Shown: positions 63,013 through 64,000 of the stretch, piece by piece | Layout: every line of letters begins with the position of its first letter | Position numbering within the stretch: position 1 is the stretch's first letter | Origin: JBDXHU01 sp039989475 | Lineage (GTDB): Bacteria; Pseudomonadota; Gammaproteobacteria; Pseudomonadales; Halieaceae | Assembly (NCBI GenBank): GCA_039989475.1 | Contig: JBDXHU010000002.1 | Coordinates: 918,983-982,982 of the forward strand | DNA length: 64,000 nt | Direction of reading: 5' to 3' | Position numbers and translations under genes: made by a program | The notes under the pieces: generated by a model | Told to the model about the DNA's origin: nothing | The model's database searches: none | What the model saw: the letters and a program-made list of their open reading frames with translations, nothing else

Positions 63013-63752
63013 ACCGCAGGAGTTTTGCGGGCCTTGCGCATCAGGATTTTGCGTCCGTGGCGGCTCCAGCGTCCCCAGTGCTTCGACTCGGAGGGGTCGG
63101 GCACGTTTTCGGGGTTGAAGGACAACAGCGCGGCACGATACTCCGTCTTCAGCCGAAGATAATCTGACATATAGCCCTCTGCCGGCAAGCGTGCAATGTG
63201 TGGGCTGGGACTGTTCGGATTGGTAATCTGCAAAAACTCCTCGGGACACTTACCCTGCAGGTGTTCCAGCATATCCACGAAGCAGCACAATTCCACCGGC
63301 AGGTGCGTCAGGGCCGGGTCTTCGTGATAAAACCTGGCCGGCACGTAATGGTAATCACCCAGCCGCGAGGGGCCCGGTGTACGCACCAGGATATCGATGC
63401 GACCGGCCAGCGGCACCACGGACAAATGGGCGTTAAAAATGAAGTTGGCACCGGCGCGCATGGAGTTCACCGTATCCAGCTGACGGCCCGCTTCGTGGGA
63501 CTCGTTTTGAATCAGCACTACCGAGTTGCCGGCGGCTTCCAGTTGCTCAATAAAGCTGCTGTTGCGAGTCGGATCAACATCATCATTGCCACCGACGCCA
63601 GCGGCCAACAGATCCGGCGTGATGCCATGATCCGGCACCTCGCGATCCATCTGCTCCATGAAACTGGCAAAGGGCGACTCGTAGTACAGCTTTATGTCGG
63701 CCGGGCTGAACATCCTCTCCCGCTTACCGCCCGCGCCTGCTGCGTCCGTCAT
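63009..63752 (-). CDS. RecB-like nuclease-domain protein (TM0106-type), possibly inactive
   Basis: Opening MFSPADIKLYYESPFASFME and GRIDILVRTPGPSRLG resemble the N-terminal nuclease domain of TM0106-type RecB-like proteins (S-P-x-D-L...SPFASWMD, then the metal Asp in RxDxLVR). The expected E-x-K/TK catalytic triad after it reads YHYVPARFYHED, without a clear Glu and Lys. Length is only 247 residues, so the usual helicase half is absent. ATG has AGGA 6 nt before it; a longer upstream frame is ignored. Nuclease activity is doubtful. Confidence 0.6.
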   Translation of the reverse strand: MTDAAGAGGKRERMFSPADIKLYYESPFASFMEQMDREVPDHGITPDLLAAGVGGNDDVDPTRNSSFIEQLEAAGNSVVLIQNESHEAGRQLDTVNSMRAGANFIFNAHLSVVPLAGRIDILVRTPGPSRLGDYHYVPARFYHEDPALTHLPVELCCFVDMLEHLQGKCPEEFLQITNPNSPSPHIARLPAEGYMSDYLRLKTEYRAALLSFNPENVPDPSESKHWGRWSRHGRKILMRKARKTPAV

Positions 63753-63849
63753 CGTATTTCCTGAACAATTCAAACCAATCAATGATATATACAACACACC
63801 TTTACGATTGCCAAGGTGAAAGTAGCGCTAACTAGCGATTTCTACGCCC

Positions 63850-64000
63850 CACCTCCGACCCCAATGGGGTCTGACCCCATTCACCTCCGACCCCATTCAC
63901 CTCCGACCCCATTCACCTCCGACCCCATTCACCTCCGACCCCATTCACCTCCGACCCCATTCACCTCCGACCCCATTCACCTCCGACCCCATTCACCTCC
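63850..64000. repeat. Repeat array 3: composite 16-bp modules, cut by the window end
   Basis: A partial A module, one B module (63863-63878, AATGGGGTCTGACCCC), then seven exact copies of ATTCACCTCCGACCCC (63879-63990) and ten bases of an eighth. No base differs among the seven units, unlike arrays 1 and 2. It lies upstream of the RecB-like gene start; the 97 bases between that ATG and the array hold no clear promoter that I can identify. Confidence 0.95.

Noticed and set aside
63850..64000. CRISPR array
   Set aside because: The 16-bp units are back to back with no unique spacers, and no cas gene is near.

Overview
The window reads as a chromosomal stretch of an aerobic, Gram-negative gammaproteobacterium, plausibly marine and near the Cellvibrionales/Halieaceae type. 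The pointers are a Pseudomonas-type fadBA pair, RlmA, DbpA next to a RIO kinase, a DcaP-type porin, an RND pump, YghU/YfcG glutathione transferases and many genes for CoA-ester and hydrophobic-compound catabolism. The phylum-level call is fairly safe; the family-level call is a guess from gene content. No rRNA, prophage, integrase, intact transposase or CRISPR array is visible. Coding density is very high, with many 4-bp (ATGA) start/stop overlaps and convergent 3' overlaps.

Layout. 1-5.2 kb: end of an SGNH hydrolase, then a minus-strand operon (acyl-CoA synthetase, crotonase-family enzyme, glutathione transferase) divergent from a DcaP-type porin. 5.3 kb: tRNA-Arg(CCU) with its own promoter. 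5.4-11 kb: sulfotransferase, hybrid PAS histidine kinase, beta-lactamase-fold serine hydrolase, M14 peptidase. 11-17.2 kb: fadBA, a RidA protein, a second acyl-CoA synthetase and a second glutathione transferase. 17.4-20.7 kb: glycine-zipper lipoprotein, diheme cytochrome c, secreted M28 peptidase. 20.8-25.1 kb: 2-oxoacid dehydrogenase E1alpha-E1beta-E2 plus a leucine-dehydrogenase-type enzyme, preceded by an FNR/ANR-like box. 25.2-28.4 kb: yghU, a terminator, repeat array 1, and an ECF sigma/anti-sigma/DUF4252/DUF4252 operon. 28.5-30.7 kb: rlmA and a TPR plus Asp/Asn beta-hydroxylase protein. 30.7-35.5 kb: a ring-cleavage island (FAH-family hydrolase, short-chain dehydrogenase remnant, FAD monooxygenase, TetR regulator with a dyad operator, extradiol-type VOC protein). 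35.6-42.6 kb: PEP-utilising phosphotransferase, M48 protease, methyltransferase, RIO kinase, dbpA. 42.6-51 kb: second ECF sigma operon, DUF885 peptidase, lipoprotein, YkgJ protein, amidohydrolase, gdhA, a lipoprotein alpha/beta hydrolase. 51-56.7 kb: RND efflux pair, a small unknown protein, an SMP-30 family lactonase. 56.7-59.5 kb: three membrane-tethered periplasmic proteins around copper (unknown, multicopper oxidase, cupredoxin). 59.6-64 kb: YfcG-type glutathione transferase, repeat array 2, epoxide hydrolase, an unknown membrane protein, a thioesterase, a RecB-like orphan, and repeat array 3 running off the end.

How it fits together. The dominant theme is uptake and activation of hydrophobic or aromatic carboxylates (porin, two acyl-CoA synthetases, crotonase, fadBA, thioesterase, ring-cleavage island) coupled to detoxification (four glutathione transferases, epoxide hydrolase, RND pump), with branched-chain keto-acid oxidation and nitrogen entry (leucine dehydrogenase type, gdhA) and two ECF stress operons.

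The least explained items are: (i) three arrays built from two interchangeable 16-bp modules that share a terminal GACCCC; (ii) the tethered copper operon; (iii) gene remnants packed between intact catabolic genes; and (iv) a long hairpin beside the ring-cleavage island. Everything here is from reading the sequence; no database search was run.
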